The notes: generated by a model not told the origin, from the letters alone. A DNA stretch of 64,000 nt from Saccharicrinis sp963666825 (GCA_963666825.2 OY763044.2:3658001-3722000), one strand, 5' to 3'. Counted from the stretch's first letter, positions 55,892 to 64,000 are shown. Translations and numbers: made by a program.

Positions 55892-56302
55892 TTATAAATA
55901 AGTTATCATTTCTACCTTAGTACCTTTATCTACTTCACTGGTAACCTTCAGATCGTCTACATTCTTCTTCATATTTGGTAATCCCATACCCGCTCCAAAT
56001 CCCATCTCTCTGACCTTAGACGATGCTGTTGAATAACCCTCTTGCATTGCTAAATCAATATCCTCAATACCAGGACCTTCATCGTCTAAAATAATATGAA
56101 TTTGTTCTGCATTGATAACAACTTTAATTGTTCCCCTGTATGCATGAGCCACAATATTAACTTCAGCCTCATAAAGAGCAACAACGATCCTCTTTACTAC
56201 CTTGGGATTAACATTTAATTGCTTCAAAGTTTTTTTAACTGCACTTGAAGCATTACCTGCCTTTGTAAAATTACCACCTTCTACTTCGTAAATAAATTCC
56301 AT
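55892..56302 (-). CDS. RsbW-like anti-sigma-type serine kinase
   Basis: 136 residues, a single GHKL domain with N box EAEVNIVAHA (45-54), G1 DDEGPGIED (73-81) and G2 GFGAGMGLPN (101-110). RsbW/SpoIIAB proteins bind sigma factors and phosphorylate STAS anti-anti-sigma factors. Neither a sigma factor nor a STAS protein is in the window, while a SpoIIE-type phosphatase is encoded nearby. Its partner is therefore unknown. It lies 7 bases after DRTGG-like protein A and 8 bases before the HydS-like gene. Confidence 0.87.
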   Translation of the reverse strand: MEFIYEVEGGNFTKAGNASSAVKKTLKQLNVNPKVVKRIVVALYEAEVNIVAHAYRGTIKVVINAEQIHIILDDEGPGIEDIDLAMQEGYSTASSKVREMGFGAGMGLPNMKKNVDDLKVTSEVDKGTKVEMITYL

Positions 56303-56309
56303 GATTATA

Positions 56310-56654
56310 CTAATAAACGGGTTTTAAACCTGCCTGGTATAATTTACCAACTGCATTAAACATTGAATATTTACATTTAAGCAAAATCATATTATGCTCT
56401 TGTGCTAATTTTAGCATTTCATCAGTAATTTGCTTATTTCTAACAAATAAAATACACTGAACATCAGCCATTTCTGCCGTTCGTATAGTTTGCATATTAG
56501 CAAGACCTGTTATTAACACCATTTTATCTGTATCTAATGTTAAAACATCACTCATCAGATCACTTGCAAAACCGCGCTCAATATTTGTTTCAATAAAATC
56601 TTGTCCATTAACAACATTTGCATCCAGGACATCAATAATCTCGCTAACCTTCAT
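56310..56654 (-). CDS. DRTGG-like domain protein A
   Basis: 114 residues, MKVSEIIDVLDANVVNGQDF at the start and FASDLMSDVLTLDTDKMVLI in the centre. It is a paralogue of the 111-residue protein at 54182. It is first gene of the downstream operon, after a 438-base gap that should hold its promoter. Likely a small ligand-sensing protein working with the neighbouring RsbW-like ATPase; this is inference from linkage. Confidence 0.8.
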   Translation of the reverse strand: MKVSEIIDVLDANVVNGQDFIETNIERGFASDLMSDVLTLDTDKMVLITGLANMQTIRTAEMADVQCILFVRNKQITDEMLKLAQEHNMILLKCKYSMFNAVGKLYQAGLKPVY

Positions 56655-57092
56655 TACTACAATATTTCAACACTCAACCGTATTCGATGGAACTAGCCTA
56701 AAACACTCCTCTTTGTGAGAAAAACTTGACTTTGTCGATCTAACGATTCTCATGGCTCGTTTCATTCAATAACTATACTTAAATCTTTAAAAATAAACTT
56801 GATAAATTCAATTAAAGAAATATTTCAAGAATTGAGTGCAAAATACAATGTATCAACTGAAAAAAAAAAGTGGAATTCATTCAGATACGTAATACATAAA
56901 TAATCTAAATAAAACCTATTTTAAATTATTTTAACTTTTCATCACGAAAGTATAAAAGTAGAATCCAGCCCACTAAAAGAAACCCACTTATATCACTAAA
57001 TTACAACCACTTACCTTCTATGATTTCATTCTAGATAAACATCTGTAATAAATGCATAAGATAAATCCTTTGCAATTTTGAATCTATCTAAA
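56655..57092. other. Long non-coding gap inside the hydrogenase locus
   Basis: 438 bases between the SpoIIE-type gene and DRTGG-like protein A, both on the minus strand. It is the only gap over 110 bases in the locus. No coding frame is supported. It is probably the promoter region of the ten-gene operon running to 48234. No clear terminator for the phosphatase gene is visible. Confidence 0.45.
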
Positions 57093-58286
57093 TTAGATAT
57101 ACTCAATCGAAACTTCTTTCAGAAACTTCTCTTCAAGCAAAGTAGCGATTCTTTTAACCACGGAGCGTCTTATTTCTAGCTCTACAGGCAGGTTTGGGTC
57201 CTGATGAGCCACATTAATTCTGGTTCCATTGATGATATGAATTTTATCACTTTCCAGAAACATTTTAACAACCTGATGAGCAGGCCCTTTACCTAACACA
57301 TCATCTTTTTCAAACCTATCTAAAATTCTAACTACTTTACCTAAAGTAAGAATGCCCTCAGTTACTAAATCAACACTTTCCATTTGGGCAGCAGGAGGTA
57401 AATCGGGATCTAACATTTCTAGGCTCGCTGAAAACTTTAATCCTAACTCCCGGGAGATAATTTCAGCTGTAGTACCTCCACTTACAATCTTTTTGCCCCC
57501 AAATTGCTGCACTTTTAATGAAAAATCAGCATCTTTTTCTTCTTCATATGGAGGGCCTGTAACAAATAATAACTTTCGTGGCTCACGAAAATAGATTATT
57601 CCACAAGAAGTATCATCCAATGGACTTCCTCCATCATTTAAAGAAGCCATATTAACAATTTTCCTGGTTAATTTTGATGATGAAATAAAAGGCGTATTCT
57701 TTACACTTTTAACTACATAATTTTCAACCTCATCCCGGCCCCAACCAAATGGTAATGTTTTAGATCCCATACCGGATTGAATAATACCATCTGACCAAAA
57801 GAAAATTCGATCCTCTTTACGCGCCTTAAAATGACATGTATATAGCTTTTTACCTTTATTCTTTTGACTTTCTAAGATAATTTCTTCCCATTCCGGATCA
57901 AAAGGTCGGTGTGTTCGCATGATTAAACATCTGGGATTATCGTATTCAATGATGGTTGTGCCTCCATCATCTTCTATATCTATAATTGTAAATGTAGAAT
58001 AACTCACCTTGCGAACACTACATATTGGGAGTGTATTCATTATTATTTCTGCAGTTTTTTGCACCTCTTTATGCTCAATTGTGAAGTTTACAGCCATGGA
58101 TGCTGTAAGAGTTGCCAAAACATTTGCTTTAACGCCACTACCCATCCCATCCGATAAAACCACAATAGTTCTCCCATCTTCCTTTACTCTTCGGGATATA
58201 TAAACATCACCACAAATAAATTCACCCCTGTGATTATTTTGGCTACAATGTATATCTAAATAAAAATCAGGTTCTTTAACTTCCAT
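57093..58286 (-). CDS. SpoIIE-type (PP2C-like) serine phosphatase
   Basis: 397 residues. The PP2C metal residues are visible as GD (26-27), LSDGMGSG (44-51) and DDTS (224-227). A second region (about 238-397) starts LLFVTGPPYEEE and contains FGGKKIVSGGTTAEIISREL; it is conserved-looking but unassigned. There is no membrane segment. It probably dephosphorylates a phospho-Ser protein under control of the PAS-hydrogenase encoded directly upstream. The genes overlap by 11 bases. Confidence 0.88.
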   Translation of the reverse strand: MEVKEPDFYLDIHCSQNNHRGEFICGDVYISRRVKEDGRTIVVLSDGMGSGVKANVLATLTASMAVNFTIEHKEVQKTAEIIMNTLPICSVRKVSYSTFTIIDIEDDGGTTIIEYDNPRCLIMRTHRPFDPEWEEIILESQKNKGKKLYTCHFKARKEDRIFFWSDGIIQSGMGSKTLPFGWGRDEVENYVVKSVKNTPFISSSKLTRKIVNMASLNDGGSPLDDTSCGIIYFREPRKLLFVTGPPYEEEKDADFSLKVQQFGGKKIVSGGTTAEIISRELGLKFSASLEMLDPDLPPAAQMESVDLVTEGILTLGKVVRILDRFEKDDVLGKGPAHQVVKMFLESDKIHIINGTRINVAHQDPNLPVELEIRRSVVKRIATLLEEKFLKEVSIEYI

Positions 58287-60132
58287 GACCCTCTCCTATT
58301 TTTTGGGCTTCAATAATTGAATTCAATACTTTCTCCGTTTTTGAAGCACTTTCTCCCAGAAGAAATGCAATCTGCTGAACAGTTTCCAGGTTATCACGTA
58401 TTACAGAACGAGCTCTGTTAATGATTTCTTCTTTTCTAACTTCAGGTGCCGTTAAATCTCGAATAATACCTCCAACAATTTTATTCTTTTTTATAGCAAA
58501 AATGGATACATTTAAGATATTATTGCCTACTGTTATATCCCGGTTCTTTATCTCCTGCCCCGTTTGCAATACTGAAGAAAACAGCTTTCCAAAAGGTAAC
58601 AAACTATTAATGTCAGCTCCTTTTAATCCAGGAATAATTTCATTAAGCTGCTTTGCATCCTCACCCATCATATCCACGAAGCTTAAATTCGATTCGATGA
58701 TATTTAAGTTTGTATCAACCATAACCACTCCTGCTCTAAGTTTATTAAGCATTGAAGTCATTATTTCGGCAGCTTCCTTTGCAGCTTTACCTTCATTATG
58801 AGCCAATTCTTCACTTTCGCGTAAAGCTTCTTTTGTATTCTTTAGCTTTTCATTAGCTGCATGTACTTTATTAATGTATGTATGAAGGCTCTTAATTGAA
58901 TAAGAATAACACATCTCGAAGTTTGTCAAGCCCTGGCAGTACGCAACCGCAAACTCTTTACACGAAGGATATCCACATGCTCCACATCCCAGCTGGTCTC
59001 TGATATCACTTTTACCCATATCATGCAAAACCCTTTGAATTTCATCTTCTGATGGTTGAGGCAAACGCCTGTCTGTTACCTTAAAGTTTCTTGAAAGATC
59101 AATATTTTTAAACTCATCCATATCAGCTTTCCACTGATTACAATCGATATCTTTGAGTCGCTTTTCAACATATCTTACAATATCCGATTGACGAGTAAAT
59201 TTTTTACCTCCCTGAGTCATTCCTGGTCCCATTGAACATCCCTCACAATAGTATAAATCTATATGTTGTCGGAGATTACTAACTTCGGCGAACTCCTTTA
59301 GGGATTGTTTAAAATCATTTCTACCGTCAGCGGAAATAACACTACTTCCAAGTAAATCTTGTGAAATATCAACAGCTTGCCACAAACCATGACTTATTGG
59401 ATACAGTCCTCCTTTTCTACCTACAGGAGGATCAAAGTCACTATACTCCACCGATGATTCCTCAATTCTGTTCTTCTGAAACATTTCACGTAGTTCAGTG
59501 AAGGTAATCACTGCATCTATACGCCCGTCTGTATGTATAAAACTTTTAGCATCATCTTTAGCTGACACACACGAAGTAATATAAACTACCTTTATTTCAT
59601 TTCCATATCTTTTACGCATTACTTTAGACATGGCTATAAAAGGAGGAACTATTGGAGCCAGATTATCAACTAATTTTGGTCGGTATTTTTCCACAAAAGA
59701 TCTTACAGGTGGACAATGAGTAGTTAAGTAATACTTACCCTGAAAATTTTCAAGAAGCTCCTTATACTTACGAGCAACCAAATCAACACCAAAAGCGACT
59801 TCTCCTACTAAATTAAATCCCAAAGCTCTTAACATAGCAACAAACTTTCTATAATCAGAAATATCTGTAAACTCTCCGGATAAAGCAGGATCACAAATTG
59901 CAGCTACGGTTGTCGAATCATCATTCAATAGCTTCTCTGCTTCTGTTTCTTCTTTTCTGTAAACAATAGCATTTTGAGCACAAACAACAACACAATTTCC
60001 ACATCCAATACATTTATTATTAATGATGTTAGCATGCTTATCTGCTATTTTAATAGCCTTTGCAGGACATGCTCTAATACAGGTAAAACTCAGGTTACAT
60101 TTTTCTTTATCTACTTCTATTAGTGGAGCCAT
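58276..60132 (-). CDS. PAS-linked sensory [FeFe]-hydrogenase-like protein (HydS-like A)
   Basis: 618 residues. The first 4Fe-4S motif is incomplete (Cys12, 18, 22, with Ser15 in the second ligand position); the second is complete (Cys41, 44, 47, 51). In the H-cluster-type domain the relay Cys is His139 (TTHCPPV), and candidate ligands are Cys140, Cys188 (ITSC), Cys296 and Cys299 (YYCEGC). That is CX2C instead of the usual CX3C. A Fes site (Cys383, 386, 391, 408), a coiled coil and a PAS domain (about 465-580) complete it. Group C regulatory hydrogenases have this order. It overlaps the phosphatase gene. Confidence 0.87.
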   Translation of the reverse strand: MAPLIEVDKEKCNLSFTCIRACPAKAIKIADKHANIINNKCIGCGNCVVVCAQNAIVYRKEETEAEKLLNDDSTTVAAICDPALSGEFTDISDYRKFVAMLRALGFNLVGEVAFGVDLVARKYKELLENFQGKYYLTTHCPPVRSFVEKYRPKLVDNLAPIVPPFIAMSKVMRKRYGNEIKVVYITSCVSAKDDAKSFIHTDGRIDAVITFTELREMFQKNRIEESSVEYSDFDPPVGRKGGLYPISHGLWQAVDISQDLLGSSVISADGRNDFKQSLKEFAEVSNLRQHIDLYYCEGCSMGPGMTQGGKKFTRQSDIVRYVEKRLKDIDCNQWKADMDEFKNIDLSRNFKVTDRRLPQPSEDEIQRVLHDMGKSDIRDQLGCGACGYPSCKEFAVAYCQGLTNFEMCYSYSIKSLHTYINKVHAANEKLKNTKEALRESEELAHNEGKAAKEAAEIMTSMLNKLRAGVVMVDTNLNIIESNLSFVDMMGEDAKQLNEIIPGLKGADINSLLPFGKLFSSVLQTGQEIKNRDITVGNNILNVSIFAIKKNKIVGGIIRDLTAPEVRKEEIINRARSVIRDNLETVQQIAFLLGESASKTEKVLNSIIEAQKIGEGHGS

Positions 60133-60144
60133 AGTTGTATTGCT

Positions 60145-60393
60145 TTAAACTTCAAAATAATTTGCCAGAATATCATAGATTTTATCAGGATTAACCAATG
60201 AAAACTCTTCATCATCAATCTTTAAAATTGGTCCCTTCTCACAATTACCGGTACATAACTCTCCTTTAAAAAATACATTTTTATCCAACTGATGTTCTGT
60301 TAAAAACTTTTTAATTATTGGTAAAACCTCCTTATTTCCTCTGGAAAAACAAGAGCTTCCCATACAAATTGTTATTGTATGCTCGTTTTGCAT
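60145..60393 (-). CDS. Minimal 2Fe-2S thioredoxin-like ferredoxin
   Basis: 82 residues, only the thioredoxin-like 2Fe-2S domain. Ligands are Cys10, Cys15 (CMGSSC), Cys47 and Cys51 (CTGNC). It lies 12 bases upstream of the PAS-hydrogenase gene and downstream of a terminator that closes the set 2 hydrogenase genes. It therefore starts the signalling unit and is a good candidate for the electron donor or acceptor of the sensor. Confidence 0.87.
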   Translation of the reverse strand: MQNEHTITICMGSSCFSRGNKEVLPIIKKFLTEHQLDKNVFFKGELCTGNCEKGPILKIDDEEFSLVNPDKIYDILANYFEV

Positions 60394-60430
60394 TCTATAT
60401 TCTAAATTAATATATTCTAAACTTCAAAAT

Positions 60431-60467
60431 ACAAAAAATGACCGTCTACACAAGAGTAGACAGTCAA
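60431..60467 (-). terminator. Terminator after hydA set 2
   Basis: On the minus strand TGACTGTCTAC pairs (one wobble) with GTAGACGGTCA around a 6-base loop, followed by TTTTTTGT. It separates the set 2 structural genes from the sensor unit. Confidence 0.85.
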
Positions 60468-60491
60468 ATAATTTTACCGTAACCAAAATTA

Positions 60492-62279
60492 CTAGTACCT
60501 GTTTCTTTCGGTATAAGTTGTATGTAACAACTCATGCGATTTGTGGCCTAGTGGTTTCTTTAAAAATTCATTATACAATTTAATAACTTCCGGATTTTCA
60601 TGAGATTTTCTTATTTTCTTACCTGCATCTTCACGATAGATGGCTTCTGTTCTTTTTTTACGAATCTCCATATTTGTAGGAATAGGCTGACCTCCACCAC
60701 CGAGACATCCTCCCGGGCAAGCCATTATTTCAATAAAATGATATACTACTTTCCCATTTACAACATTATCCATTACTTTTTTTGCATTAGCTAAACCGTG
60801 CGCAACACAAGTCTTTAATTCAACACCCTCCAAAAAATTCCATTCCGGCAAAGTATTTTCAATTTTAAGAGAAACCTCTTTAACTTCATCCATGCCTCTC
60901 ACAGGATTTATATTAAGTCCATCAAAGGGGACTTCTCTTCCTGTTACTATTTCATAGGCTGTACGCAGGGCTGCTTCCATTACTCCTCCTGTGGCACCAA
61001 ATATCACCGCAGCCCCACTTGACACTCCCATAAACGAATCAAACTCTTCATTTTCCAAGGCTTTAAAATCAATTCCAGCCTGTTGAATCATTCTCGCTAA
61101 TTCCCTTGTTGTTAACACCAAATCAACATCTTTGTATCCACTTGAATGCATTTCCGGCCTGTTTGCTTCATATTTTTTTGCAGTACAAGGCATTATAGAT
61201 ACAGAAACAATATCTTCAGGATCAATTTTTATTTTATCGGCATAATAAGTTTTAACTAAGGCTCCAAACATCTGTTGTGGTGATTTTGCGGTTGAAACAT
61301 TTGGCAAAAGCTGAGGATACATATGCTCTATATACTTGATCCATCCAGGAGAACATGAAGTAGTCATTGGTAACTTAACCTCAGGGTCTTTATCAAGTAA
61401 TGCACCTTTTAATCTCTGCAACAACTCGTTACCTTCTTCAATTATGGTTAAGTCTGCAGTAAAATCAGTATCTAATACAGAGTCAAAACCCAAACGTCTT
61501 AAAGCAGCAACCATTTTACCAGTAACTATATTTCCGGCATCCATACCTAAAGCTTCCCCCAAAGCAATTCTAACCGCAGGTGCTGTCTGAACCACTAAAT
61601 GCTTTTGCGGATTATTAATGGCAGACCAAACTTCATCAATATAATTACGTTCAATCAATGCACCTGTAGGACATCGATTTACACACTGACCACAGTTGGT
61701 ACAGACTACTTCATACATAGGCTTTTCAAAGAATGAAGAAATCTTCATGTGTTTGCCTTTATAAGCCACAGACAAAGCTCCTATATTCTGTAATTGATCG
61801 CATGACCGAACACAACGCTGACATCTGATACACTTTGAATCATCTTTAATAATAGATGGAGAGAAATAATCGATAGTAACATCTTTTAATGCCACTAAGT
61901 CAATTAAACAATCGTCTCCAATCAAGTACTCTGATGAAAGATGTTGTAACTCACAAGAACCATTTTTATAACATCTGGTACACTCAGCCCGATGCTCTGA
62001 AACCAACAACTCAATAACACTTTTGCGTGCATTACGCACTTTTAAGCTATTAGTTAAAATCTCCATTCCTTCAGAAACAGGTGTTGCACATGATGGCACT
62101 AATCGATCACTCCCCATTTGCTCCACAACACAAACTCTGCAATTACCAGCAACACAAAGATCTTCATGATAACATAAAGTTGGAATCTTAATATTCAGAT
62201 GTTTGGCAGCCTCTAATATTGTAGCTCCCTTATCAACACTTACCTGTATATGATCTATTGTTAAATTTACCTTACTCAT
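60492..62279 (-). CDS. hydA: [FeFe] hydrogenase catalytic subunit HydA (set 2)
   Basis: 595 residues with the same domain order as set 1. 2Fe-2S (Cys36, 47, 50, 64), His-type 4Fe-4S (His96, Cys100, 103, 109), two 4Fe-4S clusters and the H domain are present. L2 (MPCTAKKYE, Cys365) and L3 (EIMACPGGC, Cys521 and Cys525) are standard. L1 reads TSCSPGW (Cys309-Ser310): the relay Cys is kept, but Ser stands where the canonical motif has the second Cys. The codon is TCT. The C-terminal small-subunit-like tail is present. It is the third gene of set 2. Confidence 0.93.
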   Translation of the reverse strand: MSKVNLTIDHIQVSVDKGATILEAAKHLNIKIPTLCYHEDLCVAGNCRVCVVEQMGSDRLVPSCATPVSEGMEILTNSLKVRNARKSVIELLVSEHRAECTRCYKNGSCELQHLSSEYLIGDDCLIDLVALKDVTIDYFSPSIIKDDSKCIRCQRCVRSCDQLQNIGALSVAYKGKHMKISSFFEKPMYEVVCTNCGQCVNRCPTGALIERNYIDEVWSAINNPQKHLVVQTAPAVRIALGEALGMDAGNIVTGKMVAALRRLGFDSVLDTDFTADLTIIEEGNELLQRLKGALLDKDPEVKLPMTTSCSPGWIKYIEHMYPQLLPNVSTAKSPQQMFGALVKTYYADKIKIDPEDIVSVSIMPCTAKKYEANRPEMHSSGYKDVDLVLTTRELARMIQQAGIDFKALENEEFDSFMGVSSGAAVIFGATGGVMEAALRTAYEIVTGREVPFDGLNINPVRGMDEVKEVSLKIENTLPEWNFLEGVELKTCVAHGLANAKKVMDNVVNGKVVYHFIEIMACPGGCLGGGGQPIPTNMEIRKKRTEAIYREDAGKKIRKSHENPEVIKLYNEFLKKPLGHKSHELLHTTYTERNRY

Positions 62280-62296
62280 AACAAATACATTAATGA

Positions 62297-63478
62297 TTAA
62301 TAAATCATTTCTTCTTTAAAGTTTTCTACAATTGAAGAAAAAGAATTAGCAACAGATTGACCCAATCCACATTTTGCTGTTACTCTCATATTCTCAGCCA
62401 ACTGCAAAAGCTTATCTAAATACTCAGATGATCTTTCACCTTTTTTTACAGCTTCAATTCCAAGTAAAAGCTGTTGAGTACCAACTCTGCAAGGCGTACA
62501 TTGTCCACAACTTTCTTCCACAAAAAACTCCAAATAATTATGAAGCACATTATACATACTTCTGGATGAGTTAAAGATCATCATTGATCCTCCTGTAGGT
62601 AATGAAACACCAGTGAGTTTTCCTTGATAACCTATTTTAGTTTTTTCGAATTTTTTACGTGGAACACAAAATCCTGAGGCACCTCCAACCTGAACCGCTT
62701 TGGCATCTCCATCGCCAAAATCTTCAACAAATTTTTGCAGAGACATTCCAAACTCTAATTCATATATTCCCGGAATTGGAGTATCTCCTGAAACTGAAAA
62801 AACTTTTGAACCACGTGAGTCCTGTACACCCAGATCTTTAAATTTATCAGGACCATATTTAAAAATAGAAAATGTATGAGCTAGTGTTTCTACATTGTTA
62901 ATGACCGTAGGCATTTTTCTGTAACCAGCTTGAGTTGGGAAAGGAGGTTTGTTTCTGGGTTCTCCACGATGGCCTTCCATACTTTCAAATAAGGCACTTT
63001 CTTCTCCACATATGTATGCTCCACTTCCTAAAAAGATCTTAACTCTAAAATCAAATCCTATTTTATTAAGCCACACATGAAAATCATCAATCACCTCGTT
63101 CAGCTGATCTGACAGAAATTTATACTCTCCTCTTAAGTATATATATCCCTCATGTGCTCCTATAACTTTAGCACAAATAGCCATTCCTATCAATACCTTA
63201 TTGGGAACCTGGGTCAATATCTCTCTATCTTTAAAGGTACCAGGTTCGCCTTCATCTGCATTACAAATTACATATTTAGGTTCACCTTCTGCTTCTGATG
63301 CTAGTTTCCATTTTAATCCCGTAGGATAACCAGCACCTCCACGTCCTTTTAAACCTGAAATAATCAGATCGTTTATAATATCTTGATTAGACTTATTAAA
63401 TGTCTCAGTTAAGATCTGTTCTCCATCCTGTTCATTCTTAAAAATAAGATCTAATCTTTTTAAATTTGTTTTAGACAT
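62297..63478 (-). CDS. hydB: Hydrogenase NuoF-like flavin subunit, short form (set 2)
   Basis: 393 residues. Only the NuoF core is present: the FMN/NADH loop GRGGAGYPTG (45-54), SGAYICGEESALFESMEG, and the 4Fe-4S site ESCGQCTPC with KCGLGQS. It has neither the N-terminal 2Fe-2S domain nor the C-terminal ferredoxin motifs of the set 1 homologue. Short HydB subunits of this kind have been reported for NADH-dependent, non-bifurcating hydrogenases (Syntrophomonas wolfei Hyd1ABC). That mode is inferred here. Confidence 0.92.
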   Translation of the reverse strand: MSKTNLKRLDLIFKNEQDGEQILTETFNKSNQDIINDLIISGLKGRGGAGYPTGLKWKLASEAEGEPKYVICNADEGEPGTFKDREILTQVPNKVLIGMAICAKVIGAHEGYIYLRGEYKFLSDQLNEVIDDFHVWLNKIGFDFRVKIFLGSGAYICGEESALFESMEGHRGEPRNKPPFPTQAGYRKMPTVINNVETLAHTFSIFKYGPDKFKDLGVQDSRGSKVFSVSGDTPIPGIYELEFGMSLQKFVEDFGDGDAKAVQVGGASGFCVPRKKFEKTKIGYQGKLTGVSLPTGGSMMIFNSSRSMYNVLHNYLEFFVEESCGQCTPCRVGTQQLLLGIEAVKKGERSSEYLDKLLQLAENMRVTAKCGLGQSVANSFSSIVENFKEEMIY

Positions 63479-63484
63479 AGCTTA

Positions 63485-63982
63485 TTAGTTTAAATCAGGA
63501 TTTGACGATTTTGAATTCTCTTTTGTATTTAGCGCTTGAATAATTGTTCTAACCTTCTCTGGTGTTAATTCGGTATAAGGAACATCATTTACTAACATCG
63601 CAGGTCCTTTATGACACTGCCCTAAACAATTCGTTTCCATTAAAGTGAACTTGCCATCCAGAGTTGTCTCCCCCAGTTTAATCTTCAAACTTTTTTCCAA
63701 CTCCTGAACAATTTGATTTTTACCATGCATCATACAGGTAATTGTTTTACAAACCCTTATTACATATTGTCCCATAGGACGAGTATTCAGAAAGGAATAA
63801 AATGAAGCTGTTCCAAAAACCCGAGCTGCTGAAATATCTAATTCTCGAGCAATTTCTACCATAGCTTCTTCGGAGAGATATTTATTTTCGTCTACAACCC
63901 CTTGTAAAATTGGCAAGAGGCTCTCTTGATATCGTCCATGCTTATCAGCCAACGACTTAACCAGGTTAGTAATTTCAGACAT
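63485..63982 (-). CDS. hydC: NADH-linked hydrogenase NuoE-like 2Fe-2S subunit (set 2)
   Basis: 165 residues. An N-terminal helical region and thioredoxin-like fold with ligands Cys78, Cys83 (CKTITC), Cys119 and Cys123 (CLGQC). The C-terminal tail is polar and unstructured (NTKENSKSSNPDLN). It is 6 bases upstream of the flavin subunit and the first set 2 gene seen; more genes may lie to the right, since only 18 bases remain in the window. Confidence 0.92.
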   Translation of the reverse strand: MSEITNLVKSLADKHGRYQESLLPILQGVVDENKYLSEEAMVEIARELDISAARVFGTASFYSFLNTRPMGQYVIRVCKTITCMMHGKNQIVQELEKSLKIKLGETTLDGKFTLMETNCLGQCHKGPAMLVNDVPYTELTPEKVRTIIQALNTKENSKSSNPDLN

Positions 63983-64000
63983 AGTAAGCGATTTTGGTAA

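Overview
The window looks like a chromosomal segment of an anaerobic or facultatively fermentative member of the Bacteroidota (Bacteroidales/Marinilabiliales type). The grounds are an AT-rich sequence, a secreted protein with a type IX secretion (Por) sorting tail, a bacterial V-type ATPase operon with the Bacteroidota gene order (E, DUF2764, A, B, D, I, K), TPR-HTH membrane regulators, and a large [FeFe]-hydrogenase locus. The genus is not identifiable from what I can see. No rRNA, tRNA, CRISPR array, insertion sequence or prophage was found.

Layout. 1-10 kb: 3' end of nadE, a Crp/Fnr regulator, a DUF418 membrane protein with a small partner, two tandem paralogous chemoreceptors, and a GAF/PAS histidine kinase. 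10-17.6 kb: the V-ATPase operon on the minus strand; its K subunit keeps the residues that bind Na+ in the Enterococcus hirae enzyme. 18-25 kb: a TetR-controlled RND efflux operon (tetR, lipoprotein adaptor, pump, crotonase-fold protein, TolC-type channel), with a duplicated candidate operator in front of tetR and of the adaptor gene. 25-28.6 kb: nitroreductase, CstA-type transporter, secreted T9SS protein. 29-34 kb: B12-binding radical SAM protein overlapping a small lipoprotein gene, GH20 hexosaminidase, and an 89-codon gene for a secreted peptide made of six identical nonapeptides. 34-48 kb: a membrane TPR-HTH regulator, a sodium:alanine symporter, Tex, DEAD-box helicase, RlmI-like methyltransferase, 3'-5' exonuclease, DUF5063 protein, RecQ, and a membrane-anchored AraC-TPR regulator.

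48.2-64 kb is an uninterrupted minus-strand hydrogen-metabolism locus. Two different NADH-linked [FeFe] hydrogenases stand at its ends. The right-hand set (NuoE-like, short NuoF-like, HydA) has a minimal flavin subunit and closes with a terminator. The left-hand set (HndB-like 2Fe-2S protein, long NuoF-like subunit with extra Fe-S domains, HydA, NuoE-like) resembles electron-bifurcating HydABC enzymes. Between them lies a signalling cassette: a mini 2Fe-2S protein, a PAS-linked sensory-type hydrogenase, a SpoIIE-type phosphatase, two DRTGG-like proteins, an RsbW-like ATPase, a second sensory-type hydrogenase, a PHP-domain protein and a second stand-alone GHKL ATPase. Both sensory-type proteins lack the cysteine that relays protons in catalytic enzymes. 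The arrangement suggests an Fe-S or H2-sensing module, acting through phosphatase and kinase-like ATPases, that co-regulates the two hydrogenases.

The two observations I rate highest are this hydrogenase signalling cassette and the six-repeat secreted peptide beside a membrane TPR-HTH regulator. In the peptide gene the repeats are identical in protein but differ at silent codon positions.
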